This document shows positions 53,309 to 54,243 of a stretch of DNA of 54,243 bases, piece after piece (position 1 is the first letter of the stretch; the number at the start of each line of letters is the position of its first letter). Position numbers and translations under genes: made by a program. The stretch covers positions 1 through 54,243 of the forward strand of contig CAZFOY010000023.1 in assembly GCA_964520865.1 (NCBI GenBank), given 5' to 3'. The stretch comes from CAVQCT01 sp964520865 (GTDB lineage Bacteria > Zixibacteria > MSB-5A5 > GN15 > FEB-12). The notes under the pieces are model-generated. The model saw nothing but the letters and a program-made list of their open reading frames with translations. It had not been told where the DNA came from and searched no databases.

Positions 53309-54142
53309 CTAATCGGAAGGATGCCCGGACTCCAGCCGCTTTGCTTCTATAGTATCAAGAAACGCTTTAAGGTCAGTGCGGAATCTGCTTGGAATTTCAA
53401 GATTTACGACATGCCCAGTCTTCTCGTAAACGATTAGCTTGCTGCCTGAGATAAGCTGGTGGAGCTGCTTTGAGAGCGGCAGGAAGATCCGGTCAAGCTC
53501 GCCGATTTGAATCAATGTCGGCGTTTTGATCCGATCCACGACTTTCAGATCGTACTCGCGGGGATATTTCCCCCGCATCGGATCGCGCCAGAATGCGCCG
53601 CTGTGGTCCTCGATCATCCGCCTGATCAGATCGCGGACTTCTGCAAGGTCCTTCTTGTACCACATCAGGGCGACTTCCATCCACTTCTTCTTGGCCTCAT
53701 CCGGTCCCTGCTCACGGGCCAGTTTGTCGAGATGGCCTATTCGTGGTCCGGGGTCGAATCCGGCGGCCGAAGTCCCCACCAGAGTCATCGATGCAAGTCG
53801 TTCCGGATACTTGAGGGAGAACCCGAGGGCGGTTGTTCCTCCCATCGAGAGACCCACCATGTGAACCTTGTCCAATCCGGTTGCGTCAAGGAATCCCAGC
53901 ACGTCTTCGACCCGGTGGGCCCGGCTGTACCCGCTCTGCGGCGCATCGGACCTGCCGTGCCCCTTGAAATCAAGCGTGAGCGTGCGGTACCACCGGCTGA
54001 AGAATTTCGCGTCGGCCTGCCATGAACGACGGTCAAGGGTGAAACCATGCAGGAACACGATCGGGTGCCGCCCGGCATTGCCGGTTTCCGACGGGAAGTC
54101 TTCGTAGTACAGGCGGTGTGTTTTCAGATCTGCGAACGGCAT
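53309..54142 (-). CDS. Alpha/beta-fold hydrolase
   Basis: 277 residues from ATG 54142, with GAGG 6 nt upstream; a GTG at 54145 is the alternative. FLHGFTLDRRSW oxyanion region, nucleophile Ser99 in GLSMGGTT, Asp in IGELDRIF and His in KTGHVVNLE complete the triad. Pattern close to 3-oxoadipate-lactonase/esterase-type hydrolases, but substrate unknown. No signal peptide. It sits between gatA and gatB in the same direction; the 172-nt gap before gatB contains the palindrome GTTGAT-TC-ATCAAC (53244-53257) of unclear meaning. Confidence 0.9.
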   Translation of the reverse strand: MPFADLKTHRLYYEDFPSETGNAGRHPIVFLHGFTLDRRSWQADAKFFSRWYRTLTLDFKGHGRSDAPQSGYSRAHRVEDVLGFLDATGLDKVHMVGLSMGGTTALGFSLKYPERLASMTLVGTSAAGFDPGPRIGHLDKLAREQGPDEAKKKWMEVALMWYKKDLAEVRDLIRRMIEDHSGAFWRDPMRGKYPREYDLKVVDRIKTPTLIQIGELDRIFLPLSKQLHQLISGSKLIVYEKTGHVVNLEIPSRFRTDLKAFLDTIEAKRLESGHPSD

Positions 54143-54151
54143 CACATTCCT

Positions 54152-54243
54152 CTATTTCTGCGCGTCTTCCAAAAAGCGCGCGAGCGCAAACAGGTCACGT
54201 TCACCAAAGCGACGAGCCATAAGCTGTACACCGACCGGAAAAC
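54152..54243 (-). CDS. gatA: Glutamyl-tRNA amidotransferase subunit A (C-terminal end only)
   Basis: Only the last 29 codons and stop are in the window: FPVGVQLMARRFGERDLFAL then ARFLEDAQK. This is the conserved amidase C-terminus (P-x-G-x-Q-x-x). Named GatA because gatB follows one gene later; another amidase is possible. The hydrolase ATG is 9 nt downstream of the stop. Confidence 0.75.
   Translation of the reverse strand, partial: FPVGVQLMARRFGERDLFALARFLEDAQK

Overview
This is a contiguous, gene-dense bacterial chromosome segment (moderate-to-high GC by eye, short intergenic gaps, canonical TTGACA/TATAAT-type promoters). It carries genes for a TonB-dependent receptor, several outer-membrane barrels, lipoproteins, MlaEF, RseP and a Ccm cytochrome c maturation system, so the organism is a respiring Gram-negative (two-membrane) bacterium. 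The mix fits an uncultured FCB-related lineage such as Zixibacteria: a 2-oxoglutarate:ferredoxin oxidoreductase TCA cycle, a CxxxY-type CcmE, DUF1573 and heme-bearing barrel proteins. That taxonomic placement is inference only. I found no rRNA, tRNA, CRISPR array, transposase or phage gene.

Layout. 1-4.4 kb: the 5' part of a fused alpha/beta E1 2-oxoacid dehydrogenase (runs off the left edge), a divergent S9 peptidase and a small STAS-like protein. 4.6-7.0 kb: a BtuB-like TonB receptor behind a clear cobalamin riboswitch. 7.0-12.9 kb: ccmA-B-C-D-E-F followed by a retropepsin-like protease; CcmE is the CxxxY form. 13.0-17.7 kb: dxr-rseP-lepB-DUF1573, preceded by a cyclophilin lipoprotein with its own terminator. 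17.7-19.4 kb: an outer-membrane barrel and an Ig-like lipoprotein. 19.6-21.8 kb: hbd-ackA behind a palindromic operator.

22.3-33.8 kb is a leftward central-metabolism block: arcC, cca, sucC, sucD, korD-A-B-C, ndk, a larA-like gene, mdh and icd, ending at a strong terminator. SucD carries a 70-residue lysine/alanine-rich histone-H1-like tail. 33.8-36.9 kb: a cyclic-2,3-diphosphoglycerate-synthetase homologue and an aldehyde dehydrogenase whose leader holds a palindrome related to the hbd operator. 37.2-45.8 kb: a barrel protein, then a tightly packed leftward housekeeping operon smg-like/coaBC/udg/dnaB/mlaE/mlaF/radA/tgt. 45.9-48.4 kb: three exported genes, namely a CXXCH-heme beta-barrel, a CX4CH lipoprotein with a Calx-beta domain, and a YceI protein; this may be an uncharacterised surface redox module. 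48.6-54.2 kb: gatA (partial), an alpha/beta hydrolase, gatB, purN, purC and purH, closed by a 13-bp-stem terminator.

The leads most worth pursuing are the SucD-H1 tail fusion, the heme-barrel/CX4CH/YceI cluster together with the variant Ccm system that could mature it, and the shared palindrome at hbd-ackA and the aldehyde dehydrogenase. Coordinates and start choices come from reading the sequence. No database search was possible.
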